From Pokkaliibacter sp. MBI-7 (GTDB lineage: Bacteria; Pseudomonadota; Gammaproteobacteria; Pseudomonadales; Balneatricaceae), in NCBI RefSeq assembly GCF_029846635.1, contig NZ_JARVTG010000002.1, positions 1,777,501 to 1,841,500 on the forward strand: a DNA stretch of 64,000 nt, read 5' to 3'. This document shows, piece by piece, positions 26,387 through 36,439 of this stretch; the stretch's first letter is position 1, and the number at the start of each line of letters is the position of its first letter. A program made the position numbers and the translations under genes. Under the pieces are notes generated by a model. It had not been told where the DNA came from and did not search any database. It worked only from the letters and a program-made list of their open reading frames with translations.

Positions 26387-27349
26387 TCAGCGCCTCACCG
26401 CCGCCAGCGACACCACCAGAATGCCGCCGAGAATGGCGACCACACCGATGATCAGCGACAGGCTCAGCTGTTCGCCCAGAAACACCACCGACATCATCAG
26501 CCCGACTACCGGTACACCGAGCATGGCCGATGACATGCTGGTGGATGACAGCCACATGCTGGCAGCGTTGACGGCAACAAAACAGAACGCCGTCGCCAGC
26601 GGTCCCACAAACAGGATGACCTCCCAGAATGAGCGGCTCATGTCACCGCTGTAAGGGCCTTCAATCACATAAGCCAGGGCGATCAGTGGCACCGTAGCCA
26701 CCAGCATCTGCCAGGGCGCGAGCTGATAAGCGCTGGAGTCTCCCTTGTAGTAACGCAGATGCAGGATACACATCGCCCAGCACAGTGACCCTGCCAGCAG
26801 CATCAGATTAGCCTTCAGCAAAGTGGCATTATTCCAGTCCAGCGCCAGTGGATTAAACAGTGCCGCTACCCCACTCAGCCCCAGCAGGGTACCGATCAGC
26901 TGGCCACGGCTGAGGCGCTCGCGAAACAACAGGATAGCCGCCGGTGTGACCCACAGCGGAGTCGTGTATGCCAGCACTGCCGAGCGCCCGGCCGGGATAG
27001 TCGTCATGGCGATGGCTCCCAGTACGGTGAACAGCAACATCTGCAACAAGCCGACGCTGGCAATCAGCGGCAAGTCACGTCGGGTTGGCAAGCGCAGGGT
27101 GCCGGTCAGCATCTGCAGCAGAAACAGGCAGGCTCCGCCGGTTGCAAAGCGCGTAGCAGAAAACCAGATGGGGCTGATGTGACTGAGGCCCGCCTTCATC
27201 ACCGGCCAGTTGGCTCCCCACACCACAATGGCCAGACTGAGCAGCAGTAAACCGCGGCTCTGCACCGACAGCTGCGGGCGCCAGCGCGGTAGGGTCGCCG
27301 CTGGGGAATAGCGGGTTTCAGCAATACAGCCAGCCTCTTGCGAACGCAT
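26387..27349 (-). CDS. EamA/DMT-family exporter
   Basis: A 320-residue protein with ten hydrophobic helices in two EamA repeats. The first begins LLLSLAIVVWGANWPVMKAG and contains PLWVTPAAILLFRERLSRGQ. The second begins LLKANLMLLAGSLCWAMCIL and ends VFLGEQLSLSLIIGVVAILG. This is the RhaT/YdcZ-like drug/metabolite group, typically exporting amino acids or related compounds. It is divergent from an Lrp-type gene across 135 bp of AT-rich DNA containing AATAG-GA-CTATT, a common arrangement in which the Lrp protein controls the exporter. The substrate is unknown. Confidence 0.88.
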   Translation of the reverse strand: MRSQEAGCIAETRYSPAATLPRWRPQLSVQSRGLLLLSLAIVVWGANWPVMKAGLSHISPIWFSATRFATGGACLFLLQMLTGTLRLPTRRDLPLIASVGLLQMLLFTVLGAIAMTTIPAGRSAVLAYTTPLWVTPAAILLFRERLSRGQLIGTLLGLSGVAALFNPLALDWNNATLLKANLMLLAGSLCWAMCILHLRYYKGDSSAYQLAPWQMLVATVPLIALAYVIEGPYSGDMSRSFWEVILFVGPLATAFCFVAVNAASMWLSSTSMSSAMLGVPVVGLMMSVVFLGEQLSLSLIIGVVAILGGILVVSLAAVRR

Positions 27350-27484
27350 GACAGGTCTCTCTCACAGGTCATAATAGGACTATTTTATTCCCTTAGAGAA
27401 AGACGATTTTTCCCATTATTCTTTCATCCAGACCTGTTTTAGGTTACTTATTCTCCCAATCATCCATTCTGAAGAATATCTATC

Positions 27485-27973
27485 ATGCAACGGCTCGACC
27501 GCACCGATATTGCCATCCTTAACAAACTGCAGGAAAACGCCCGCATTACTCATGCCGATCTGGCCCGCTCGGTCAATCTGTCCACCACTCCTTGTTTCAA
27601 CCGGGTCAAGGCCATGGAGGAAATGGGTCTGATCCGCCAGCAGGTTACCCTGCTCGCCCCGGATAAACTGGGCCTGCACGTTAACGTGTTTATTCATGTG
27701 AGTCTGGAGAAGCAGGTGGAGGACGCCCTGCAGCGTTTTGAACAGGCCATCGATGCGCGGCCTGAGGTGATGGAGTGCTATCTGATGACGGGAGATGCCG
27801 ACTATCTGCTGCGGGTGGTGGTACCCGACATTCAGGCGCTGGAGCGCTTTATTCTGCAGCACCTGACCAAGATTCCCGGTGTGGCCAATATCCGCTCCAG
27901 CTTTGCGCTCAAACAGGTGCGTTACAAGACCGCCCTACCCCTGCCAGCCAATGGCATGACGCTGCCGGAGTGA
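27485..27973 (+). CDS. Lrp/AsnC-family regulator
   Basis: A 162-residue regulator. It has an N-terminal helix-turn-helix (LDRTDIAILNKLQENARITH, DLARSVNLSTTPCFNRVKAM) and a C-terminal RAM/AsnC ligand-binding domain (ECYLMTGDADYLLRVVVPDI). Lrp proteins assemble as octamers and respond to amino acids. It is transcribed divergently from the EamA exporter, which is the likely target. The last 15 residues are Pro/Leu-rich and not part of the domain. A terminator hairpin lies between its end and that of nfsB. Confidence 0.9.
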   Translation: MQRLDRTDIAILNKLQENARITHADLARSVNLSTTPCFNRVKAMEEMGLIRQQVTLLAPDKLGLHVNVFIHVSLEKQVEDALQRFEQAIDARPEVMECYLMTGDADYLLRVVVPDIQALERFILQHLTKIPGVANIRSSFALKQVRYKTALPLPANGMTLPE

Positions 27974-28000
27974 GGTCGGATACAGGCGCCAGAGCAGCAT

Positions 28001-28037
28001 AAAAAACGGGCGGAGTCGCTAGTGCATACTCCGCCCG
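28001..28037 (-). terminator. Terminator of nfsB
   Basis: CGGGCGGAGT (28007-28016) pairs with ACTCCGCCCG (28028-28037). On the minus strand the stem runs into six T. It lies between convergent genes and mainly serves the minus-strand gene. Confidence 0.8.
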
Positions 28038-28093
28038 TGCGTCACATCCATCAGCCATCGCGCTTATAAGATCGCGCAATCCTGAACGGGTTC

Positions 28094-28747
28094 TCAGATG
28101 GTGGTGAACACCACCTCTTCGGTCAGACGAGATTTGGGCAGTGCCGCATTGAAGTCTTCTTCACTGTGATAACCCAGGCTGACCACCACCACGCTGGTGA
28201 AGCCCTGCTCACGCAGACCCAGCTCGCTGTCCAGCACGCCGAAATCAATCCCTTCCATCGGGGTCGCATCCAGACCCAGACTGGCAGCGCCCAGCAGCAG
28301 CGTGCCCAGTGCCAGATATACCTGTTTCTCCATCCAGTGCTGCAGGTCTTTCTGGGTAAAACGGTGCAGATTGACGTACGAGCTGCGGACCACGTGCTGG
28401 GTAGCCTTGGCTTCGTCACTGCGGAAACGGCCATCGGCCTGCTCCTGCTCCAGCACAGCCTGCAGGTGGGCATCGGTCATATCGGTACGCGCGCACAGCA
28501 CAATCACGTGCGAGGCTTTGCTGACTTTCGCTTCGTTGTAGGCAAAGTTACCTGCGGTAGCTTTGGCCACACGGCCCTTGCCTTCTTCGGTCTCTGCCAC
28601 AACAAAATGCCATGGCTGCGAGTTAACCGAGGAAGGCGCCAGACGCAGCAGGGCTTTCAGCTCATTAATCTTGTCCTGGCTGACTTTCTTGCTGGCATCA
28701 AAAGCCTTGGTGGTATAGCGACGACTGGCAACGGAAGCAACAGACAT
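28094..28747 (-). CDS. nfsB: Oxygen-insensitive NAD(P)H nitroreductase NfsB
   Basis: A 217-residue FMN enzyme, the same length as E. coli NfsB and similar throughout: RRYTTKAFDASKKVS, LAPSSVNSQPWHFVVAETEEGK, LGLDATPMEGIDFGVLD, and ALPKSRL near the end. It reduces nitroaromatics and quinones by two-electron steps. The start is ATG 28747, preceded by CAGGAGAAAAAGT; the frame extends to 28837 without support. It is probably monocistronic, with its own terminator downstream. The neighbouring quinone-oxidoreductase-like gene suggests a small redox-defence cluster. Confidence 0.94.
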   Translation of the reverse strand: MSVASVASRRYTTKAFDASKKVSQDKINELKALLRLAPSSVNSQPWHFVVAETEEGKGRVAKATAGNFAYNEAKVSKASHVIVLCARTDMTDAHLQAVLEQEQADGRFRSDEAKATQHVVRSSYVNLHRFTQKDLQHWMEKQVYLALGTLLLGAASLGLDATPMEGIDFGVLDSELGLREQGFTSVVVVSLGYHSEEDFNAALPKSRLTEEVVFTTI

Positions 28748-28917
28748 ACTTTTTCTCCTGATAACGGGATAACGCTGATCCCCAAGCCGGGCTCGCTCTC
28801 TGCAAGATGAGAGCCCCTCCCAAAATGGCAGACACAATAATCGAGATTGAAGTAACAGGCATCCGCTATTTACGCCATCACAGCGTTGTTTCGGTCAGCC
28901 GGTCACACAGCAGTCCC

Positions 28918-29925
28918 TCAAAAACCGGCGAGCACCACCTTACCGCATGATCGGCCACTCTCTACCAGCTGGTGGGCACGGCGCAGATTCTCTGCCGAAA
29001 TGGTGCCAAACTGCTCAGCCAGAGTGGTTTTCAGCACCCCGTTATCGATCAGGGAGGCCACTTCATTCAGCAGCTGATGCTGACGAATCATGTCAGCCGT
29101 GGTGAACAGCGAGCGGGTGAACATCAGCTCCCAGTGGAACGCCAGACTCTTGAGCTTCAGCGGCACCACATCCAGCGTGGCCGGATCGTCAATGACAGCA
29201 ATATGGCCCTGCGGCACCATGACATCGATCAACTGAGCAAAGTGCTGCTCGGTGTGGGTCAGACTGGCCACGTAGTCGACCATCGGCACGCCAACACGAA
29301 CCAGCTCCTCTGCCAGAGACTGGCGGTGGTCAATAACATGATGAGCGCCCATGGCCCCGACCCATTGCTGCGTCTCCTCACGTGAGGCGGTGCCGATAAC
29401 GGTCAGCCCGGTTAATTGCCGGGCCAGCTGCACCAGCATCGAGCCCACACCTCCGGCAGCGCCAACGATTAACAGGGTCTTACCTTCACCGCCGCCCTGC
29501 GCCACACCCAGACGGTCAAATAGCAGCTCCCAGGCAGTAATGGCTGTCAGCGGCACCGCAGCAGACTGAGCCCAGTCGAGCGATGCAGGTTTACGCCCAA
29601 CAATCCGCTCATCCACCAGTTGCAGCTCGCTGTTACTCCCCGGGCGATTGATGGCACCGGCATAAAACACCTCATCACCGGGCTGAAACAGCGTTACTTC
29701 GGCGCCCACGGCCTCGACAATACCGGCCGCATCCCAGCCCAGCACACGGGGTTCAGTCACCGCTACACCAGCACGAATCTTGGTATCCACCGGATTGACC
29801 GACACCGCTTTGACCCGCACCAGCAGGTCACGGGCACCCGGCAGCGGCGCGGGCAGCTCGATGTCCTGCAGCGCCTCGGCATCATCAATGGGCAAACCGT
29901 GCTGGGTATAAACGATGGCTTTCAT
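28918..29925 (-). CDS. Zinc-independent quinone oxidoreductase (MDR family)
   Basis: A 335-residue medium-chain dehydrogenase/reductase of the ZADH/quinone oxidoreductase branch. The catalytic-domain start is MKAIVYTQHGLPIDD, with VSVNPVDTKIR. The NADPH motif is VGAAGGVGSMLVQLA, and TASREE follows the second strand. The structural zinc cysteines of true alcohol dehydrogenases are absent, so it probably reduces quinones or enones with NADPH. GCGAGGAAATCCC precedes the ATG. It lies upstream of nfsB in the same direction but 170 bp apart. Confidence 0.88.
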   Translation of the reverse strand: MKAIVYTQHGLPIDDAEALQDIELPAPLPGARDLLVRVKAVSVNPVDTKIRAGVAVTEPRVLGWDAAGIVEAVGAEVTLFQPGDEVFYAGAINRPGSNSELQLVDERIVGRKPASLDWAQSAAVPLTAITAWELLFDRLGVAQGGGEGKTLLIVGAAGGVGSMLVQLARQLTGLTVIGTASREETQQWVGAMGAHHVIDHRQSLAEELVRVGVPMVDYVASLTHTEQHFAQLIDVMVPQGHIAVIDDPATLDVVPLKLKSLAFHWELMFTRSLFTTADMIRQHQLLNEVASLIDNGVLKTTLAEQFGTISAENLRRAHQLVESGRSCGKVVLAGF

Positions 29926-30131
29926 GGGATTTCCTCGCTAACAGTGCAAAGTGTTCAGTTGCGAGCCATGGTAAGCAGGCCAGCACAGCGGAAACAGCCA
30001 GAAAAAGCAGCAGCACTTTCACTCCAGCAGTGAAAATCACCATGACAACCGCGTACACCACCGGCACTGGCCCGATGCTGGGGCAGCGTAAAGACCAACC
30101 TCGCTGGCATCAGCTAAGTAGTTGAAAGTAC

Positions 30132-30159
30132 TTGCAAAGAAGGGATTTATAAGTAATAT
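30132..30159 (+). promoter_or_regulatory. Possible promoter of tRNA-Val copy 1
   Basis: TTGCAA and TAATAT are spaced by 16 bp and end 13 bp before the mature tRNA. The -10 match is moderate and clearly weaker than that of the second tRNA-Val copy. Confidence 0.4.
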
Positions 30160-30172
30160 ACACAGCCACTTT

Positions 30173-30249
30173 AGGACTATAGCTCAGTTGGTTAGAGCAC
30201 CACCTTGACATGGTGGGGGTCGCTGGTTCGAGTCCAGTTAGTCCTACCA
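30173..30249 (+). tRNA. tRNA-Val (GAC), copy 1
   Basis: A 77-nt cloverleaf. The acceptor arms AGGACTA and TAGTCCT pair and are followed by A and an encoded CCA. The D arm has AGCTCAGTTGGTTAGAGC. The anticodon stem CCACC/GGTGG encloses TTGACAT, giving anticodon GAC (valine). The T arm carries GGTTCGAGTCC. A terminator hairpin follows 11 nt later. An identical copy lies in the opposite direction at 48822-48898. Confidence 0.97.
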
Positions 30250-30260
30250 GAATTAAAAAA

Positions 30261-30295
30261 ACAGCCACTACGGATCATGCCGGGTGGCTGTTTTT
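30261..30295 (+). terminator. Terminator of tRNA-Val copy 1
   Basis: ACAGCCAC (30261-30268) pairs with GTGGCTGT (30284-30291), which leads into a T-run. The whole hairpin with its CTACGG.TCA.GCCGG loop is repeated behind the second tRNA-Val. Confidence 0.88.
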
Positions 30296-30494
30296 GTTTG
30301 TGCGTTTCTCTTCTGCCTTTCACTTCTGATGGCCGCACCTATGCGCTTGCCCCCAATCTTTTAACCAGGAAGCAGTGACACGACGGCACCACTGCTGCTC
30401 TGGAGGTCATTCCCGCGAACGTTGCATTCGTCACTTCCCTGGAGCCGAACAGCACGCCGACACAAAATCTGTCCTTGTACTGACCTTCTGCACT

Positions 30495-32597
30495 TCACTC
30501 CCGCAACCCGCTGGCACGTTGTACCTGCCGCTCTACCGCCTCATGCAGCACGGTATCGCTCCCTGCTGATGCCAGGGTAAACCAGTCACGGGCACGGGTG
30601 ATGCCGGTATAGACCAGTTCCCGGGTCAGAATGGGGTTGAGGGTTTCCGGCAGAATCAGGGCGGTATGCGTAAACTCCGAACCCTGTGACTTGTGTACGG
30701 TCATGGCGAACACCGTTTCTACCGCTTTCAGACGACTGGGCAGTATCCACTTGATGCCCCCCTGACCATCTCCCGCCGGAAAGGCCACCCGCAACACCCA
30801 GCCGGTGTAGCGTTCACCGTCCTGATTGATACGCTCACCGGGCAGCATCAGGGTGATGCCGATGTCGCCGTTCATCAGCCCCAGACTGTAATCGTTTTTG
30901 GTGACCAGCACCGGACGACCGGGATACCAGTCTTTGCCAAGACGCAACAGATCACGCTTTTGCAGCAGCTCGGCAATACGCTGGTTCAGCCCTTCAATTC
31001 CCCAGGGTCCGCGGCGCAATGCGCACAGCACCTGAAACTGGCCGTGCGCCCTGAGCACCTGACGCGCCCAGTGATCAAAGGCATCGTGACCGGCCTCCAG
31101 TGCGGGGCGCTGCTGACTGACCACATTCAGATAGTGTCTGTACCCCACCGGCGCCGGCAGCGGCTGATCACCACGAAGACGGCCCTGGCCCTGATGGGCG
31201 AAGGCGCTGACCGCGCCATTGACCACCAGCTCTGCCAGCTGGCTGTCGTCATCACGACTGACCCGCATTCGCGCCAGATCGGCAAAGTGCTGCTTCCATA
31301 CCTGTCTGACAGCGGCGACCTGTCCGTCGTTAACCGCCTCGGCCAGCTGGCCGATACCACTGTCGGCAGTGAAACGATGACTGTGGCGCAACATCACCAC
31401 CGCCTGATCGTAGAGATCACCGCTGGCATCAATCAGCTGGTCATCAATCTGCTCGCCCGTGACGGCCTGCAGCCACTGCCTGGTAGATGGCAGATAATGC
31501 CCCTCACGGGCACGACGGCACAGCTCTCCCAGCACCGCCCCGGCCTCCACCGAGGCCAGCTGATCTTTGTCGCCGAGCAGAATCAGCCGAGCTCTGGCAG
31601 GCAGCGCCTTGAGCAGCGATGCCATCATTTCCAGATCCACCATCGAGGCCTCATCCACCACCAGCACATCCAGCGATAACGGGTTACGCTGATTGTGCAC
31701 AAAGTGCCGGGTATCCGGGCGGCTGCCGAGCAGGCGGTGCAGGGTGGTGGCCTCTCCACTGATGGCCTGCCGTACCTCGTCCGCCTGTGGTAATCCATGC
31801 AGATCCAAACGCGCCAGCGCACCGGCAATGGACTCATTGAGGCGGGCTGCTGCTTTACCGGTCGGAGCCGCCAGCCGGATGCGCAGCACCTGCTGACTGC
31901 GCTGCAACGACAGACTCTGCAGCAATGCCAGCAGCTTCACCACCGTAGTGGTCTTGCCGGTACCGGGGCCGCCGGTGATGATGCTGAACGCATTACCTGC
32001 CGCCAGAGCACAGGCCACTTTCTGCCAGTCGGTAGCGTGGCCCGCCTGCACGGGGAACAGCACATCCAGACGCTGACGTAACTGTTGCTGTCGTTCAGCA
32101 TCTGCGGTCATGCCATCCTGTTGCAAGCGCAGCTGAATCAGGCTGCGTACGTCCTGTTCGTACTGCCAGTAGCGACGCAGATAGAGCCTGCCGCTCACCA
32201 GTACCAGCGGCGTACTGCCCTGCCCGCCCGTGACCAGCTCAGAACCCGCCAGTGCCTGCTGCCAGCTTTGCAGGGTGACACTGTTCAGCACCTCTTCCGG
32301 CAACTGGACTTCACCTTCTTCCCCTTCGGGTGGCAGCGATAATGCAAAACGGCTGTCTTTCAGGGTGTCCCCCAGATCAAGACAGACATGGCCCCGGCCC
32401 AGCTGATGGCTGGCCAGTGCTGCCGCCAGCAGCACCAGCGGATCAGTATCACCGGCATGGTCAGCCAGAAAACGGACAAAAGCGTAATCCAGCTCTCGCA
32501 GCCAGCCACGATCCGTCCATTGCCGCAGCAATTGCAGATGCTGTTCAACCGCAGAGGAATAATGCGGGGTACGCCCCATCGAGGTCAGCGTCGTCAT
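30495..32597 (-). CDS. recD: Exonuclease V alpha subunit RecD
   Basis: A 700-residue SF1B helicase, the fast 5'-3' motor of RecBCD. Motif I (Walker A) is ITGGPGTGKTTT near residue 210, motif II is VLVVDEASMVD, motif III is ILLGDKDQLASVEAG, and the late motifs include AMTVHKSQGSEF and VYTGITRARDW. It is longer than the E. coli protein (about 608 residues). Its ATG overlaps the recB stop (ATGA), so the two are coupled. RecD gives the complex its processivity and Chi-regulated nuclease behaviour. It is the last gene of recCBD. Confidence 0.95.
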   Translation of the reverse strand: MTTLTSMGRTPHYSSAVEQHLQLLRQWTDRGWLRELDYAFVRFLADHAGDTDPLVLLAAALASHQLGRGHVCLDLGDTLKDSRFALSLPPEGEEGEVQLPEEVLNSVTLQSWQQALAGSELVTGGQGSTPLVLVSGRLYLRRYWQYEQDVRSLIQLRLQQDGMTADAERQQQLRQRLDVLFPVQAGHATDWQKVACALAAGNAFSIITGGPGTGKTTTVVKLLALLQSLSLQRSQQVLRIRLAAPTGKAAARLNESIAGALARLDLHGLPQADEVRQAISGEATTLHRLLGSRPDTRHFVHNQRNPLSLDVLVVDEASMVDLEMMASLLKALPARARLILLGDKDQLASVEAGAVLGELCRRAREGHYLPSTRQWLQAVTGEQIDDQLIDASGDLYDQAVVMLRHSHRFTADSGIGQLAEAVNDGQVAAVRQVWKQHFADLARMRVSRDDDSQLAELVVNGAVSAFAHQGQGRLRGDQPLPAPVGYRHYLNVVSQQRPALEAGHDAFDHWARQVLRAHGQFQVLCALRRGPWGIEGLNQRIAELLQKRDLLRLGKDWYPGRPVLVTKNDYSLGLMNGDIGITLMLPGERINQDGERYTGWVLRVAFPAGDGQGGIKWILPSRLKAVETVFAMTVHKSQGSEFTHTALILPETLNPILTRELVYTGITRARDWFTLASAGSDTVLHEAVERQVQRASGLRE

Positions 32598-35500
32598 ACC
32601 ATCACCTCTTCAGCTGCTGTGGATGAGCGTGCAGACGGGGGAGAAAACAGGGCTTCCAGCCCGTCAATCAACTCGCGACCGGGGCGCTCAAAATGCAGCC
32701 CCTGTGACGGCGCCTGACTGCCACGCAGGAACAGATACACCGCGCCGCCCACATGCTGGTCATAGTCGTACTCCGGTAAACGGGCTTTCAGCAGACGATG
32801 CAGGGCAAACAGGTACAGGGCGTACTGCAGGTCATAACGGTGCTCAAGAATGGCCGCCTCCATTGCCGCTTTGCTGTAGGCACTATCGTCGGCCCCCAGC
32901 CAGTTGGATTTGTAGTCGGCCACGTAATAGCGGCCCTTATGTTCAAATACCAGATCGATAAAGCCCTTGAGCATGCCGTTCAGCTCCTTGTGGCTCAGGG
33001 CCGGGCGGGCCACCCCGCCCAGCGTATGCTGACAGACCAGCCGGTCCAGCTGCGCGGTACGGGTGTGATCGATGGCAAACCAGAACTCCAGCTCTTTCTG
33101 GTACTGCTTTAAACCGTCCAGACTGAACTGCACGGCAGCAGCGCTTCCCACCACCGGCGTCACAGGCTCATCAAACAGCCCCAGCTGGCCGCTGCCCTGC
33201 TGCGCAGGCATAGCGCTGACCACGCCATCGTGCGCCTGCGGTGGGCTGTCACTCAGACGGAAAGAGGTTTGCAGCAGCTGAGGCAGCCACTGGCAGAGAG
33301 GCTCAATCCACGCCTCCCAGCCGCGCAGCTGGCAGCGCCGCGCCAGCATGTCGCGTAACTCCTGCGGGTTGCTGACCGCCTGTGCAAACCCTTCATCGGC
33401 GGCCCATTCCAGCAGGGCATGGAGAAAACTGCCCGGCTTCGGCCCTCGCGGGAAGGCATGCAGACTGCCCTGCGCCACTGGCAACGCAGGCTCCTCCTGC
33501 GCCTCCACCCGCACCGCTTCGGTAAAGGTATCCTGACGGGCAGTTTCCGGGCCACTGCTGACACTTTCATCCAGCACTGGCAAGGCTTCCATCATGCCGT
33601 GAGCGGTCGAGTATTCGAGGCCGGAATAGCTGGCAATCCACCATTGTTCCGGCCGTGCTGGCAGCGGTAACGGCTCGGCCAGCCGGATCTGATCTGTCAG
33701 CGGCTGATAGGAGGAGACCAGCAAGTCAGGTAGTAGCTCGACCGCCATATCAGCGCACTCGCTGGCCAGTGCCGTCAGGGCACCGAACAGCTCGCCACTG
33801 GCGATGGTTTCACCCCCATTTAACAGATAACCGGGAGCACTCTGGTGCAGGTTATCGAGACTGGCCATGCCCACCCAGGTGACGTAGCGGGCCCGGGTCA
33901 GCGCCACGTAATACTTACGCAGATCCTCACCCAGCCGCTCGCGGTCCACCTGCTGCACCCGTTCTTCATCCGCTTCCAGCGACAGCAGCAATTTGCCGTC
34001 GTCATCGTGCCATTTCAGCGGCAGATCGGTGGCCTTGGTCTGGCGGAAAGCGCAGGCATAGGGCAGAAACACCAGCGGATACTCCAGCCCCTTGGATTTG
34101 TGAACGGTTACCACCTTGACCAGCGCATCATCGCTTTCGAGCCGCAGTTTACGGGCATCCGCATCGCCATCGGCCTGCACCCGCTGCTCGGCCAGATAAC
34201 GAATCAGGGCATGCTCACCATCAACAATCAGGCTTTGCTGTTGCAGCAGTTCGGCCAGATGAAGAATGTCGGTCAGGGCGCGCTCGTTCACGCTTGCCAG
34301 CAGACGACGGGGCACCTGAAAGGCGTTGAGCAGCCGGCGCAGCATCGGTAAGACCCCCTGCCGTCGCCACAGCTCACGGTACTCACGAAACTGCTGCACC
34401 CGGGCTTCCCACGCGGCTTCGTTATGGTTCAGCTCATCCAGCATGGCCCAGCTCAGGCCGAGCGTCGGCGTCCCCAGTGCAGCCCGCAGGCGGCGGTCAT
34501 CATCCGGCTCGGCACAGGCGCTGAGCCAGAACTGCACTTCAGCCGCTGCGGCGCTCTGGAACACCGACTCCTTGTCTGACAGATAGACACTGCGCACGCC
34601 GCCGGCCGACAGTGCCTGGCGCACCAGCGCGGCTTCCGTGCCGGTGTTGACCAGCACGGCAATATCACCCGGCTGTACCGGCCGCAGCACGCCACTGTTA
34701 TCGCTAAAACCCGCTTTGCCCGCCTGCCCTTGCCGCAGCAGATGAATGATCTGGGCGGCCGTGGCGGCGGCCATCTGCTCGCCATAGGCGCCTTTCCTGA
34801 TGGGTTTCTCGTCCTCAAGCGTCCAGCAGGTCAGGGCACTGACAATCTGCCCGTCGAGCATGAAGTGCTCGGCCCGCCCTTTGGCCTCAACCGGCAGAAA
34901 CGGCACCGGATTGCTGTCTTCTGCACGGAACAGGAAGGCGCCCTGCCCCTGTGGATGTGCCTCGGCATAACCGAATACGTGATTGACGGCATTGACCATG
35001 GCGCGGGTGGAACGGAAGTTAGTGCCCAGAGTGTAGTGCCTGCCTTCGGTATCCCGCCGAGCCTGCAGATAAGTAAAAATATCGGCGCCACGGAAGGCAT
35101 AGATGGCCTGTTTGGGATCGCCGATCAGGATCAGCGCCCGTTCGGCGGCATTGCTGCTGACCTGATAGATGGCATCAAAAATGCGGTACTGCAGCGGGTC
35201 GGTGTCCTGAAACTCATCAATCAGCGCCACCGGGAACTGGTTACGGATCACCTCGGCCAGTCGCTCACCGTTGTCGCCCTGCAGTGCGGCATCCAGCTGG
35301 GTCAGCAGATCATTGAAGCCCATTTCCGCCCGGCGTTGTTTCTCCAGAGCAAAACGTTCGCAGACCCAGCGTGCCGCGTGACGCAATATATCGCTGCGCG
35401 CTTCGGGCAATTGCAGCAGTTGCTGCCGCAGGCTGCTCATGGCATCCAGCGCCGGATGCGCAGGGGCAGGGTCTTTTTTCCAGGCTTCTGCCAGCCCTGC

Positions 35501-36439
35501 AGTGGTCAGACGGGTCCAGCCGGTGGAGCTGTCATCCAGCGGCATGACCTGCGTAGGGTCACTGGCCCAGGCCAGCAGGGCGTCCAGCCAGGGCTGATAA
35601 TAGCGTACCTGAATCTTGCGCCCGTCCACCGCCTTATCAGCGACGGCCTTATCCAGCAGCGCCTGCAATTCGCCCACCCACTGCATCCAGGGGGCCTTCA
35701 GCGTCGCCAGTGCAGCACGACGTTGCTGTAAAGAGGCGCCAATGCTGGTAGCAGGCTCGTCGGCATTGCCCAGCTCGGTACTGTGCTCCAGCAACAGGCG
35801 GATGCCTGCATACAAGGCATCCGGCGTTTGCCACCAGCCGTGCACCACCTTGGTCTGTTGTTCATCGAGAGAGAAGAAGAAAGTCCGCCAGTAGTCGCGC
35901 ACCACCTCATTCAGCAGTTCACTCTGATCGGTCTCCAGACTGAGGCTGAACAGGCTGCCACTATCAAAGGCGTGCTCACCGAGCATGCGGTTACACCAGC
36001 CATGGATGGTCGATACCGCCGCCTCGTCCATCCATTCCGCCGCCAGCTGCAGCTTGCGGGCACAGCCGGGCCACTGCTCAGGGGCATATTCCGCGCGCAG
36101 TTCATGGAGCAGATCGACGCCTGCGGGCTGCTCGGCAAGGTCGTCTGGTGACTGCAGAAAGTAGCCTGCCGCCTCGGCCAGACGGGCGCGAATACGGTCA
36201 CGCAGCTCCTTGGTCGCCGCGTCGGTAAAGGTTACCACCAGTATTTCGGGCGGCGTCAGCGGCCGCGCAAACGCCTCATCGCCACCGTGCCCCAGCACCA
36301 GCCGCACATAGAGCGCCGCAATGGTGAAGGTCTTGCCGGTACCGGCGCTGGCCTCGATCAGGCGACTGCCATGCAGCGGGAAGCGTAACGGCGCAAGGGG
36401 CGATGGAAGGCCGGGAGCCACTGCCATGGGGGTCGTCAT
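32594..36439 (-). CDS. recB: Exonuclease V beta subunit RecB
   Basis: A 1281-residue UvrD-like helicase plus nuclease. Walker A is EASAGTGKTFT near residue 30, motif II/III includes ALIDEFQDTDPLQY, and later motifs include TVHKSKGLEYPLVFLP and YVALTRAR. The C-terminal RecB nuclease domain keeps the D-x-K site in YYVADYKSNWLG. RecB is the slow 3'-5' motor and the only nuclease of the complex, and it loads RecA after Chi. It starts within the recC stop (TAATG) and overlaps recD. No ptrA gene lies between recC and recB, unlike in E. coli. Confidence 0.96.
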   Translation of the reverse strand: MTTPMAVAPGLPSPLAPLRFPLHGSRLIEASAGTGKTFTIAALYVRLVLGHGGDEAFARPLTPPEILVVTFTDAATKELRDRIRARLAEAAGYFLQSPDDLAEQPAGVDLLHELRAEYAPEQWPGCARKLQLAAEWMDEAAVSTIHGWCNRMLGEHAFDSGSLFSLSLETDQSELLNEVVRDYWRTFFFSLDEQQTKVVHGWWQTPDALYAGIRLLLEHSTELGNADEPATSIGASLQQRRAALATLKAPWMQWVGELQALLDKAVADKAVDGRKIQVRYYQPWLDALLAWASDPTQVMPLDDSSTGWTRLTTAGLAEAWKKDPAPAHPALDAMSSLRQQLLQLPEARSDILRHAARWVCERFALEKQRRAEMGFNDLLTQLDAALQGDNGERLAEVIRNQFPVALIDEFQDTDPLQYRIFDAIYQVSSNAAERALILIGDPKQAIYAFRGADIFTYLQARRDTEGRHYTLGTNFRSTRAMVNAVNHVFGYAEAHPQGQGAFLFRAEDSNPVPFLPVEAKGRAEHFMLDGQIVSALTCWTLEDEKPIRKGAYGEQMAAATAAQIIHLLRQGQAGKAGFSDNSGVLRPVQPGDIAVLVNTGTEAALVRQALSAGGVRSVYLSDKESVFQSAAAAEVQFWLSACAEPDDDRRLRAALGTPTLGLSWAMLDELNHNEAAWEARVQQFREYRELWRRQGVLPMLRRLLNAFQVPRRLLASVNERALTDILHLAELLQQQSLIVDGEHALIRYLAEQRVQADGDADARKLRLESDDALVKVVTVHKSKGLEYPLVFLPYACAFRQTKATDLPLKWHDDDGKLLLSLEADEERVQQVDRERLGEDLRKYYVALTRARYVTWVGMASLDNLHQSAPGYLLNGGETIASGELFGALTALASECADMAVELLPDLLVSSYQPLTDQIRLAEPLPLPARPEQWWIASYSGLEYSTAHGMMEALPVLDESVSSGPETARQDTFTEAVRVEAQEEPALPVAQGSLHAFPRGPKPGSFLHALLEWAADEGFAQAVSNPQELRDMLARRCQLRGWEAWIEPLCQWLPQLLQTSFRLSDSPPQAHDGVVSAMPAQQGSGQLGLFDEPVTPVVGSAAAVQFSLDGLKQYQKELEFWFAIDHTRTAQLDRLVCQHTLGGVARPALSHKELNGMLKGFIDLVFEHKGRYYVADYKSNWLGADDSAYSKAAMEAAILEHRYDLQYALYLFALHRLLKARLPEYDYDQHVGGAVYLFLRGSQAPSQGLHFERPGRELIDGLEALFSPPSARSSTAAEEVMV